A stretch of 64,000 nucleotides of DNA from Ilex aquifolium. Its lineage: Eukaryota; Streptophyta; Magnoliopsida; Aquifoliales; Aquifoliaceae. The translations under genes and the position numbers were made by a program. This document shows, one piece after another, positions 11,721-25,100 of the stretch (position 1 is the first letter of the stretch; every line of letters starts with the position of its first letter). The stretch is taken from assembly GCA_951799425.1 (NCBI GenBank), contig OX637395.1:16230951-16294950 (forward strand). The letters run 5' to 3'. Under the pieces are notes generated by a model. The model saw only the letters and a program-made list of their open reading frames with translations, was not told the DNA's origin and ran no database searches.

Positions 11721-12051
11721 TACTACAATACTACAGACTATAAAAATCAACTTAGAAGAGACTAATTGAGAAATTTTCCCTTCTCAAATTACATTTTCTC
11801 ATTATTTTATAGAAATGAGTTGCTTCCTCCAATTAATTTCAACATGTTGTGCCCTATGTAAATACTTCCAACTCTTTAATGACTACCTCACATTTGAATT
11901 TCTCATTATCTTTATTAACCACTTCACATATTTTTTTTTAAAATATCAATCCATCACATTAATAAATAATTTGTTTATAATGTTAGAATAGAGAGAGTAG
12001 AGATGACAGAAGAAATATTATAAATTTTGTGTATCACAAGGTGACAGCTAG
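11721..12051 (+). mobile_element. Second plus-strand Helitron-like 3' end
   Basis: A perfect TTGTG-TAT-CACAA hairpin at 12027-12039 is followed by CTAG at 12048-12051 and then T. The segment before it resembles the segment before the 11720 terminus (ATTATAAATTTYGTG, and TTCTC/CTTCTC-rich stretches). This suggests two related elements or a tandem duplication. The 5' edge is uncertain. Confidence 0.4.
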
Positions 12052-12265
12052 TGATACCACTAATACACAACATTTACATCTCAACCTACAGTAGGATCAC
12101 CATTGAAAATTTCAACCTTATAGTGAATATCCTTCACTTAAGGTTGAGCAAAATGAAAAACTACAATGAAAGTTTCTTTAGTGTGACATCGGTGTCAAAG
12201 ATTTGAATCGCAAAAATAACATCTTGCTTAAACGGTAAGACTGCGTATATCTAACACAATTTAAA

Positions 12266-12922
12266 CAGGGGCGGCTCAACAGTGTTATCAAAAAAGCTCA
12301 GGTTTTAGGCCTCATTTTTAAAGAAGGCTCCAAATTTTTAAATATCATAAATAGTACATGTAAAAAAATTAAATTTATAAATATTTTAAGTCCTACAAAA
12401 AAGCCTTATAAAAATACAAGTCCAATCAAAAAAACATTTAATGTCTCACTTCAAGGAAGACACATAGTTTATAGGAGTACAATAATAATCCAAACAAAAA
12501 ATTTAAATTCATGCCTAAATAAAATATTTCAACTTAAATAAATTGAGCCTATTAATTCAGCCGTAAAATTAAAATGTCCTAAAATTTATTTTTTAAAATA
12601 AAGAAAAAAAAACCAACTGTAAAATTAAATCTACTAAAAAATTTAATTTTAACCCCTAAAAAAGTCAACTTAAACTTACCATCATAATTTTTCAATCATT
12701 TTTTCTATCTCTTACCATTAAGTTCAAATATGATAACAAAAACTTGAATATAAAAATTTTAATTAATATTTTTGTATTTACAAAAATTAAAAATTAAATT
12801 TATTATTAATATTAAAAATAAAAATGTCTCATTTATCGTTTCTGCTTTAGGCCTCAAAAAGTCTTGGGCCACCCGTCTTTAAACACCACAATAATGGGAG
12901 TGTCGTCCACTGAGCCGCCCTT
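12266..12922. mobile_element. hAT-like MITE (CAGGGGCGGCTCA type)
   Basis: The left end CAGGGGCGGCTCAACAG pairs with the right end CACTGAGCCGCCCTT. It holds AT-rich filler with the words GGCCTCA and GGGCCACCC near the ends, as in other plant hAT MITEs. The 8-bp target duplication is no longer clear. A related element with clear duplications lies at 42599-43523. Confidence 0.65.
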
Positions 12923-13176
12923 TTAGTGAATGACTAGTGATTTTTAAAAGCTGGCTCAAGTTACTACACCCTCCCTAGCAGAATTGGTGAAAAGAAAGAT
13001 TTGCCTTAGTATACAACCTCTGGGCTTAACATGCATGGTTACAGTCCATACAACCCGACACAAATGGAACATTCCTATACTATGCACATTTCTTACTTCT
13101 ATGAACTGTACTTGGGATCATGAAAGCAGTATAGCTAACGACTCTATTGAAAAGTACAAAGACAGCAAACTATTGA

Positions 13177-16100
13177 TTATAGAGGCCGCAATAGTGGGTA
13201 ATCTTCAAGCAATTCTCGCTCGGACAACGTGTCATTCTCATTCTGAGGGGTCCATAATACCTCAACTGCCTGCATGGAGATCAATCTCGTTAGAGATGGA
13301 AGAAAAACGATCTAGACATCAAGTCAGGAATAGTTCTGTACTTACCAGAGTTCTATTTGAGGGAATAGAGCCAATCTTTTGCAAGGCTTCCTTCAGGTCT
13401 CTGCTGCTATTGATGGTTGGCAGTTTGTGAATGCCTTCGGCAGCCACCAAGATTGTTATCTGATGTCGGAATATCCAGAATTGTCAGTTCAGAGGTCATG
13501 GGAGCTGACAAGAAAATTCAGGTTTCGAAAACACAATAATATGCAAATTCCAATTTAACTACCCCTATGAAATTGCTAATGGCCTTAAATTCATATAGAT
13601 TAGAGCCCTATGACAATAAATCAAAGCATAAGCATATGGAGTCTGCCTTTTAAATGCATCTATTTTTACTTTAATAGGCCTACCGATTGCAGGAGAAAGG
13701 TCAAAAACAATAAGAAGAAAGATACAAGCGATTAATCAAACATCACCAATTTGATGAGTATACAACACGGGTATCTTTCACTATTAATAATATTTAAACA
13801 GAAGACCAGCCAACCAGAGATTAATAAGGCAAACTTTTTATTTTCAGTAGGTCATCAGTAAGGCTCTAGTGAATGTGGTTTCCTGAACTTCAGTCTTATG
13901 ACAATGCTACAATTAATGGGGTCAGCTTTATCATCATCAACAATGGAGGTAAAAACAACCCAGCAATTTCTCCCTATCCTGCCATTCAGAATTTTGATAA
14001 GTAAAGGCACTACTACGCAATTCATTGCCCAAACAGAAAAATATAGGAAGCTGAGATGCCATTTTAGCAAGTCTAGGTAAGCGCAACCCACCGTTCAACT
14101 AAGAGTAAAAGAAACTGAGATGAAACTTTCAGGAGCCATCTGTGAGATCCTTACCACTATGTATTCATTGCTGAATCCACTAGCTCTCTGGCTGGTGGCA
14201 CTTTGCTTTTTTATGTTGTTCACATTGACTAGTGTCTCTTCGTCAAATTTTCCACGCTCTTCAATAGAAAGTTTATTGAATCGTTTTTCGCCTTCCTCCA
14301 TGTTCCGCTTCACATCAACCTGCATTAAATGTGATAAGTAGACAGTGTGCTAGTCAAAATGCATGGAATACAATCAGAGGCCTTCTCAAACACACAAAAT
14401 ATAAGGAGAAAATGCCCTTTCAATAAACGAGTACAAGTAGCAGGAAAAAATGAAGTTAAAAGCCAAATAAAATCACAAACAGAAGTTAAAAAATTTAAAA
14501 CTGAAAAATAAAGACCATAGAAAATAACCCTGTTCAGACTATCAGTCCCAACTGGATAATGTAACTATACTGAGTAGGAAAAAGGGTCCAGCTGTAATTT
14601 CTCCAGACGGAATCACCATTTTCACATGAATTGCAATTAGTTTCAAGTCTGCTTTTCCAACACAATGAACTGAATTGCAGCAACTCTGTCTTCTACATAT
14701 ACCAGACATTAAACAGATGTAGGGGATAGATCCTACTGAGGTTCATCAAACTGCACCATGTGAGCATCAATAATTGCCAAGGACCCAATGCCTTATAATC
14801 AACTTGGTTTGCAAGAATTAACCACCATAAATGTTTCAAATTATTCCCTTATCTTTTATTAAATCATGTACAAATGTTTGTCCCCACGACTCTATATACG
14901 CCCTTTAGATTAAAGGACCTCCCTTGCCTCCTTCCAATCAATTGATCAACCCAAAAGCAACTGGCTTCATTCTATACATGACAAAACCCGGGGTATTCAG
15001 CGTTTGGTCTTCTCTTGAGATTGGTCGAGCCAGAGCCTGCCCATGGATTTGACACAGAAACTTTCTTATTATGGTGCAAGCAACCAAAAGTGGAAATAAA
15101 GCCTTGCCAGTGAGTGTGGTCATATGGTGTGCTAGAATTGTGTGAATCTCTATTGGTTCTTGAACCAAACCACTTTGCATGGCATTGGTATTGAAAACTA
15201 TGATAAAAAGTGATTATGGTCAATCGATTAGGAAGAAGCAGCGAATGCCTTCCTCGCTTAGGTTCCAAATGCCTATAATGCAAAGGACCTTAACTTTGTC
15301 AAGTGATTAATAGTAGAAATGATTACAAAACCTAAATGAAAGAGAAGAGGCCACCGAGGCCAAAAGATAGATTCGAACAGGATGCGGATGAATAGATCAC
15401 ACTGTGGTTATATTGGATTGTTTGGTTGAAGAAATGGAATAAGGGATGACCTTTACTTTTCCTAACCCCAAGTTGTACCATTCAAAAGAATCTATTCCCA
15501 ACAGCTTTTCCTAAAACCAAACTTCTCCTGGTCTCTTAATAATCCCCAATTCTCTGGTATGGAGCCACCTCCTTCGCCCCACTTGCTTTTGACCATGCCC
15601 ATACCATGTAGCACTCTACGTATCCTCCTACTTCTTATTTGAGGGTCATAGAAACATACGAACTACCTACTCTTTAAAGCCATACCATTAGTCAAATGAA
15701 AGATGTTTGCCCTCATGAAAAAGAAAAGAAACCCTCCCTTTCTGTTACCAACTTTGACTCATATCTTCGGTATACCTCAATACAAAACAAGCACAGGAAA
15801 GAATATTCAATCCACTAATGCAACTAATCAAGCGGTCCAAGAGATAAGTGCGTACTGAGTGTTACCGAGTGTAGAGAAATTTACTGTGTTCCTTAGCGGG
15901 CTAAGCCTAGTTTCAATACATGCATGAGGCTTAACAATGGTAGGCTTAAGGCTTACTTTGGCAGGCCCCTTCCCGCGTATGTGCTATTATTTAGATTCTT
16001 TCTATTTTTGAATTTCCAATGGAGAATATTTCTAAAAAAAATCTCTGGCAAAACACAATTCGTCAAGTTCAATCCAAGATGCACCTTGCTTTTTTTAGGT

Positions 16101-19100
16101 AGCTTTCTTACGCCTATTCCGCAAGTGGGGCATTGGTAATAGCTGAATTCGTCGAAGGGATAAAAAAAGAAAGAAGAGAAAGAAACGAAAGTTTCTTTCC
16201 GAAGCCCCGCTTCAAAAGAGACTCTTATGCGTTTGTGCTCCAATACTATGAAGCACTTCACTAACTTGAAAGAGCACATAAGAGTTTTCTTTTTGAGTGA
16301 AGTCTAAGAGAGACTCATTCCTTACTATTTTTTGGAGCCGACTTGCTACCTACTGATTGATACGTACAATCGAGTCCTAAAACCAAAGCTTAAGAAAAGT
16401 AGGAGAAATGAAGGAAGCTCCATTCCAAGAGTAACTTTATTTCGAACTGCACTTAAGCTTTACTTTTCACCCTTACAATCCCTCGATTGGTTGCTCTTGT
16501 ATCTTATTTTCTATAGAGCCATTTGGCCTTGTTTCTAATCCTGGGTTTCGATAGAAGTGTTTTATCTACATCCTAATACAATGAAACAGTGTCAAGATCA
16601 TGTATAGCAACTTGCAAATTTTGCTAGGAGGCTAGGTTTTGCCTCTGTTTCGTCTCAGCTGTGCTACCGGAGGCTTAGGGGAAGTCGGAATAGGATAGCA
16701 CTCATCTTGGGGTGGGATTACTACTTAGATGCTTTCAGTAGTAATCCGCTCCGCACTTGGCTACTCAACGTGTGAAACCAATATGCAAGAATAAATAACC
16801 AACCATCATTTTCTGGTCAGTCATAGGGTGAGTGCTTTACTGATTACTTCTTTGTGTCCAAGAGCTCTATCTCCACATAACCCATGTACCATCAAATAGA
16901 GGAGGCCCAATCTGGTTTTAAGCCCTTTTCTCCCCTGTAAATGTGCATGCATGGTCAAGAAATTAGAGAGTTGTATCATTCTTAGGTACTGAGTAATGCC
17001 AGTTCAAACAGTAAATTTGGCCAAGCTCCTTTCGTCTTGAGCCTCACATGTAATTTGATTTTAGTGTCCATGATAGGCTGGCCTAAAATATCTTCCTTGT
17101 CCTCTTTCCTCTTTTTTTTTTTTTTTAATTTCCCATTTCTTGTTTAACCTCTACCTACCAAACATAATAGAGCTGGCTCACCATCTTTATACTTAAAACA
17201 AACACACTCTTGTACGCTACGAATCCCTACAACCCTTTATTCCTTTCCCAACACTCCTTCCACACTACTTAACCATCCAGCAAGACTTATTCCTAAGCTC
17301 TGTCATCTTAGAAGCGTGGACACTCTTAAGAAGGTAATGTAACTGTGTTAGTATCTAACACCTTCTGAACATTCTTGTATGTGTCATATACACTTATAGA
17401 CGTGTTCATAGTTAAAAGACAACATCAGGATCAACATTTCGTTTCAAATCAGTCGAAATGGACGAAACCTATCCATTTTCAAGGAGACCGAAACGAATCA
17501 ATGATTGAATCGAAATTTAAAACTTCGAATACAACCATCATGAAACTTTTGATCCTTGGATAACATCTTAATTTAAGACGTGTCTGACACTTCTTAAGTC
17601 GTTTCTACGACAAGATAAACATGTGCCAACATGTATTTAACAAAGCTTCAAATTTTGACAATCAAATATATTATAAGATAACATTTATAATTGTTAAGAC
17701 TAATAATGTTGAAGTTTTATTTCAAATTTACTAATAAACGTAAAAGATGCATAAAAATACTACAAAAGAGCATTTGAGAATATGAAGAAACAATACTTGC
17801 TAGACGTTGTCTATAAAGAAACAATAACTCTGGACTACCATTATCAAGTAATATAAAATTTCACACTAAAGTATTAAACACCCGATTTACTCATCATAAA
17901 GTACCGATTTTATTGTGTCATGTAACACTATAATTACAATATATAGAACACCATTAATTGGACCATGTAGCCACTAGAAAGCAGTCAAATATGGGAGAAT
18001 ATGATAAGTTTATAAATACAAGCAATTTTTAATTTCAAAAGAGCATATATCGTCCCATCATGCTATACCCACAAAGTAAATGTGAATAATTAAATGGTTC
18101 AAGTTTTTTTAAAGTAGTTGTTACCAAGAGATAAGGTGTAATCAGCCTATTCTATGTATTTTTGACATATGTTAGTAGATAATACTTAAAAAATAAACAT
18201 GTCTTCAAAGCCATATTGGTTTTTCAATGAAAAACATAGAGAAGATTGGTGTATTCATCTTAGTTGGTCCATATCTAAGTGTATCCAGAAATTAAAAATT
18301 AGCTGACTAAGTATTAGATATGTATCTTCTAGCATCCGATGTGAATAATATTTAATATGTATCCAATATGAATACTTTGACCTAAGCAGAGTATTCGAGC
18401 ATAGTAAGTGGATCGTGTTCATTTCTGGTGTCTTCATCACCGTGCTGTGTCGCGCCCACACCCCATGTCTATGCTTCAGAGTTAATTTTGTTCAAACATT
18501 AGATGTTCTCAAACATGTTTTAAATGTGTTCGGAGAATGCCTCCAACAAAACTAGGAGTGGCAAACATGTGTCGTGTGAAAGCATAGGAACTCCACTAAA
18601 TGGATAAATCTAAAACATGGCACGACTAATATCAGCTGTTCTGATCTGTATCAAGGCTCTATCCAATGCTTCTTCTATATACTATATGGCCAATTCTCTT
18701 TAGAAAGAAAGCATGTTCAATGTAACTGATCAAAATATCTAAACCTCACATTGGTGACATAATACACTCTAGGTGACCCGCTTAATAAACAAGTCGTGTT
18801 GGGCCGGATGGGTTGCATGAGTTATATTCACATCTGATAAATGATGAAGGAATCAAAATATAGTAGAAAAAAACATGGGTTTTACAGGTTCTCCATATTG
18901 TAATTGTGTGACAAGTAGATTGACAATAAATACCAAAGGCAACACCTGTAATCAATGGGTAAATTGGATCAACCAGTTTACGACACAAAACATGATTAGC
19001 TCAACCCAAACCCACTGACTTTCCATCAAATTCAAGTAGTGTTGAAGTGTCTTGTCATACAATGCTATTCCTAAAAAAAAGAGTTGTTCACCAAACCAAA

Positions 19101-22100
19101 ATCATAGAGATGAAAAGAAAAATGAAAGCGCATACTCTAAGACAATATCAAATTGGGAGCACAGAAAGGAAATTTTAACTCACCAATACAATCCCATAGT
19201 TCTAACCAAAAAAAAATACACAAAGTAAAAAAAGAGAATTGTTTATAGACTCCAACAAAAGGTAGGCATTGCAGGATTAGAATTCAATCCATATGTCATG
19301 AGCCCATACTTACTGCATAGACCCTTTTCCCAAATAAACGATTTTGTGGCTTTATTTCAAGAACAAACATCCCCAAAATCAAGGCCACCAAGGGACGTCG
19401 ACTCTACAACGGAACACCTCGCCTAACAAGAGATCTTTTTACTACAGGCCAGTAAGAAAAATCTAACTAGCATGTCCCATATCTGCTTGACACCTAACTA
19501 GCATATTAGAAACTAGAAAGGACACAAAATTCAAGCAAATGTAGCCCAGGCTTGATGAGGGTAATTCTACCTCCCAAAATTTTCTTCCACAAGGCTACCT
19601 CTTTTTTTTGTTGGTGTTTAGACCCACGCCTACCCAAGAAAAGGACAAAGAGAAAGCACTCTCACAAACTAGGAAGCACAGATATAGATACCTGATATGG
19701 GTACGAATATGACGATACAACAAAACTTTAAAAAAAAAAAAAGATATGGGTATAGATATGGGTATGGCCACGATACGTATATAATAAAATATATTTTATA
19801 TTTACCATTATTTAACAACTTAAAAATTATAATTTTCAATAATTCTTTAACAGTAGTACGCAAAATTAAGAATTTTTACCTTGAAAAAGATGTAATATCG
19901 CCGCATTATGATATATCAATAAAACGAGCGTGACCAACTAAAGGAATTAGAACCACATTTAACTAGTTGGTTTGTTTACAAGTATCTGATTTTACGATTA
20001 TAATATAACTAAATCATTTTTTTATACTCTTTTGACAAGAAATAATAGATAATATTTAAAAAATACTCCTGTCTTCAAAATCAGATGAAATTTTATTGAT
20101 GTTTTCTATTGCATGTGAACTCGAAAGGAGATGATATAAATTAAAATTAAAAATTGTATATCTTGCTCTATGTTGAGAAGTATTGGCGAAGTATCAACAT
20201 ATTTTATTAATTATCAGATACGTATGATGCTTATCCAATACGTATCCTCGAGTATCCGACAAGTATCGTATCCAATACCGGTACGTTAACCTTGACGAAG
20301 TATCCGTGATTCTTAGCTCACAAAGCGTGGTTGTCTGTGAAGGAGAGAAAGAGGAGGAGGAGGGGGGGTGGAATGCTCAAAAAACGGAGATATAAGGTTC
20401 AAATCTAAGACTTCGGATGACATGCTCATCATTCGAATGACATTGCTGGTTTTGATCAATCTTTGTAGATAAAGATCGAGGTTCGATTATGCAATTTCTC
20501 GAACTAGAGGTCCATACTTCCCCAAGGTTTACCAAGCAAACTAATTGAAACATGCCTTGGATTTCATACGAATGACTGTCAAATACTCCAAAGATGACAA
20601 GCATCAGCCTCTGTGACAATTTGACTACTCACTGTTAGCAACTTGTGGTCCCATCCATCACTGTAAGACTAACCCAGATATTTCTCACGCAATCCAGATA
20701 GTCATCCAATTTGTTGCTGCCCAAAGTTATAATCATCTCGCTGCTGTGCACCAAACAATATGACATCTCAAAGGGGAATCACAATGGAGAATATTATGCT
20801 TTCAGGTCTTCCGTTGTGCGTATCCAGATCTTGGGTAAGTAATTGTGTGTTAACTTGTGCACGTCTAGTATTCCCAAAAAAAAAAAAAAAAGGACCATCC
20901 CACATCAATTGCACGCACAATTTTGTCTAGAGAGGTTAATAAACTCCCTTCCACTCTCTCAAAGGTTAGGCCCTTTTGAGAGTGGTGGTAGATTATGGGT
21001 TTATTATGCTTTCAAGCCCTACGTCGTGGGTATCCAGATGTTGGGTAGGTAATTGTGTGCTATTTTTTCATGTCTAGTATCAAAAAAGTTACATGCTTAC
21101 TCTTGTTCAGATTGACAGGTTGCTGATACTCAATGTTACAAAGGCTGTGTATGTTTCCAGGAAATCAACTTATTTCATGGAAATGAACAAACCGAGATAA
21201 ATATGGTCGCACCGAGATAAATATGATCGCTATTCAGTGCAATGATCAAACGCTCAACCTGCCAACTTGGAACATAGACTTGAGTATAAGAAAAAATCCA
21301 CATTACATGAATGGTGAAGCCTCTAATTCCAGGAGCGGGCATCTATTTTTTCAATTAAACACTACCCTAGATGTGTTTTTACTATACATACTATACACTG
21401 GAGACATATATGACACTGATTACTGAAGCAAGGACTTCCTAGTATTACCAACATCTTAGTTGACTTGAGAGCATCATCAGAGCATGTATTGTTCCAGCAA
21501 CTGAATACAACCATCCCAATTCCAAAGTAGAAATAATGAAAGTAAATAGCTATATTTGCCAACTATACTTGTCTCAAATTTTTCCAATTAATGAATTGTA
21601 ACACACTAAAGAGATTGTATTGACTTACAGATGAATAAGCAGAGATGCAATAATCAGGATGCCGAAGCAAAGCTAGTGTTGTCTCTGCATGCAGAAGGTA
21701 AATGTAAATTTCGGCATCGCTAAGATTATAATATTAGCAAAGAGAAAACAAGTGAATATCAACTGCATAGGGTAGTTAAAATGAAAATGGAAAAGAGTAA
21801 TTGGACCAATGAAATAGCATCAATAGAAGAAAAGCAGCAGCGTCAGCATCACCATTCCATAATTTTGGCAGAAATACAATCAAGAGGAGCTTGGTATGAT
21901 CCAGTGGATCACTTAAGTGACTCAATGTTCCAAGCATTGTTATGTGGGAGAATTTTTTGAGCTATTATGAGGGCTATATTTGGATTTTTCACTGGTATGA
22001 ACCTATGGTATCAACCTAAAAGTAATCCCTAGAACCGAAAAAAAATGAAGGTCACACCTTCATCAGATGAAGATATTTTCACTCTACTTCTCTCATAGTG

Positions 22101-25100
22101 AATATCTAGAAGGGTAATATAAGCTAAGGAGTTGCATCTTACCTCACATAGTCTCTCTCAAATGCCACCTGCTATCTTCCCATGTGCAGGTTTCAATGAG
22201 AAGTAGGAGAAATTAAAATTCTTGGTAAGTAAAAAAAAAAGAATGATGAAACCAAAGAGCCAGATTTCTAGAACGTAGTGTCAAAATTATTTTAAGGAAG
22301 CCAACTTTTTTTCTTCATCGAATTAGAATGCTAGATTTATCATTTCTTGTATGATACTACTACGGCCCATCAACTAGTTGGCTTCTTCCATCTCCAAGTC
22401 TTCATAAAGGAATTTGCGACTTTTTCTTGAACTCATTTTATAATGTCCACAGAAAAGCTATTCGTACAAAGAAGGGCTTGTTCACAGTTCCAAGAATTGA
22501 GAAGCTGCACAACAAACGGAGCTTACTCGATCAATTTTCCACCTGCATACACAATCTTCTCAACTTAAAGAATCAATTCCACTTTTCCTTCCCTCAGGAA
22601 AAAGCAACTTCACTCATAATAAAGCAAGACGCTATGGCTGCAGGGATTCTAGAAGCAAAAATATGTCCACGACCACTCACGCCAAAAGATTCTGAAATAT
22701 TGAATCAAATGTCAAAATCACAGAACCCGAATAGTACAATCCAATTCTAAGTGTTTCACTATGTGCTTTAATCTCAAGGGAATTCCTCAAAGCGTGAAGT
22801 GCAATCCTCATGCGGCAAGCCTAAAACCGGATTGAGCCATTCAAACCAAGCATTTAACTAAAATAGAAATCCATAAACTAGAACCAATTAATATCATTAC
22901 ACATTTTTTCCTGTAGTAAAAATATATAAGTTATAACATCTGCATAGCTAATTTGTTGTTTTGAAGAGATCTCATACTTGGTGAAAAAGGCTTTTGGATT
23001 ATTGGATAACTTTTGCTTATTGCCCTGCAGTTAGAAGTGCAAAGCAGGATTTGGTGGCAGAACAAGGTTCAAGCATAGGAAACAGTCACTGGCCTTGACC
23101 GGTTGAAGGGGCTTACAACATGCAGCAATCATATCTCTGCGCATTCACAAGCACGTGCTTGAGAACATAGAGATTTGTGCATGTGGTAAATGCATAAAAC
23201 AAATATCTGAAAATGTAATTGGGTGAAAATTTAGATTTCAACATACAAACATATAAGTTTGTGAAAATGTCTACACATTAAAAATTTTAAGATAATGTCA
23301 AGACATGGACCCAACAAGTTTATAACCAAAACCCTACCTGTCAATACATAGCTTAAACCCTCTGAGGTGGATGTATCAGCAGTTTCGGCAATCCGATTAA
23401 GATCCCTTTGAAGTGATCGCGCCATCCCCAACAAGCCAACCTAGAACAACATAACTATGAGATATTTTCAAAAGAAAATGCTAAAATACATCCAATAAAA
23501 ATTCCACAACAGTGCACCGTGCCACCAAATAATCGAAACATTTAGTTTTCCTTTCTGAAATGGAAAAGAGATCACAAGAAGTCAACAACTACATCTCACT
23601 ATCGTTATCTGACAAAAGACTTGTGTCCTCAAAATGTATAGGACTTCATAACATTTTTAATCCGTGACTTTCAGAATTACCCCGAATTTAAAGCTTTCAA
23701 CTTTCATAACATAAAACCTAATTAAAACCAATCACTATTCTCCAATAATCCTGTAGAAAATTAACCTAGATATAGTTTACCCTTACTTAAAATATGTAGC
23801 AGCTTGCTCTTGTCCCTCATGACCCTTTTTCTCAGCTTCCATGGCCAATAGGTCAAATAGGGCCCACAAGATTTATTATCCTCTGTATGTGCATGAGTGT
23901 GTGCAAGTAGGATGAGGGTGTCCCCCCCCCCCCCCCCGGGGGGGGCTGGGGGGTACTTTTTTTTTAGGGAAAGGGGGGTGAAAGGTGATTGAAGCAGGGG
24001 CGGAGCCACCCTTGGGCAAGGGTGGGCACATGGCCCCCCTCAATTTTTTCCCCTTCATATTAGACATGTATTTTTTGAAATAAAATTTAGACATATTTAA
24101 TTGTTTTCATCCTATTATTGTATTATGGTGATATCGATTTGAATAGACCCCTACTTAAATGATTGTTAATTTTTTTAACAATGTTATTGAGACCTAATAT
24201 AAAGACCTAATGCATTTTGATATTAAGTCTAATAGTAAGTCTTAATATTTAATAAACTCCACTATCTATCCAATAATCACAAACTATTGGGTCTCCACCA
24301 ATTAAATCTCAATTTAGGTGAAACTAATATTATTGTTAACTTTTAGACACGTTTCAAACATGTCCAAATATGTTTTGAACATATTGAGGTTATTTTATAA
24401 TTTTTTAAAATTATAGAATTATTTCGTTATTGCATAAAAATGTGTGTCGTTATGTAGTAAACTATAGGATCATAAATTGAAGATTATTACCACAATTTTA
24501 TATATAAAAAAATATTGTTGATAAGATTGATTTGTAACTCTTTCAAATAATAAAAACATATCAGGATCAATTGCAAGTGACAATAATTAGTCTCATTCTC
24601 AATAAGAAGTTTTAATTATTATTTTTTTATTCATGTTATGTATATCGGTTTTTAACCTTCTATGTTTCCTGAACTTTTAAGTATTAAATATAATTTCAAT
24701 AAATATGAATTTATGAACTTCTACAGTCAATTGAAAAAAAAAATTAACGTGCTAATGTGTCCACTTTGAAACTTTTTCCTGGCTCCGCCCCTGGTATGAA
24801 GGATGAGAAAGTATGATACAGTGAGATGGAAGATGGTATGTTGCCTAAATTAAGCTTGGGTCCAAGTGTTTTTGCACACTTTTTATGGCTTATATACAAC
24901 TAAAAGGTTGTAAAGATATGAACATAAAATAAGTTGAAACTTAAATAATTGAATATTAGGGTTTAGAAAAATAAAGAGAAGACCCTATCACTTATTTATA
25001 TTAGATTGATATAGAAGAAAGTAAAAATATTAGGAAAGCATAACATAATAAGAAAGCGATCAAATAGAAAAATAGAACGATAAGAAAGTAACGTAATAGA

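Larger units (their letters stand above)
14320..21628 (-). other. FLAP1 intron 3 (7.3 kb)
   Basis: Donor GTAAGT follows 21629 and acceptor TGCAG precedes 14319. It contains organelle-like DNA (15840-16790), a hAT MITE (19669-20316) and a direct repeat (20788-21078). The stretches 14320-15839 and 16800-19660 hold no recognisable gene. Degraded MITE-like sequence is possible near 18555-19010. Confidence 0.85.

Noticed and set aside
12984-13430. 148-residue plus-strand ORF
   Set aside because: It is the antisense shadow of FLAP1 exons 5 and 6, which fit the DUF1517 family on the minus strand.
14120-14341. 73-residue plus-strand ORF
   Set aside because: Antisense shadow of FLAP1 exon 4.
16332-16538. 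68-residue ORF in organelle-like DNA
   Set aside because: I could not match it to any mitochondrial or plastid protein; kept only as part of the unassigned block.
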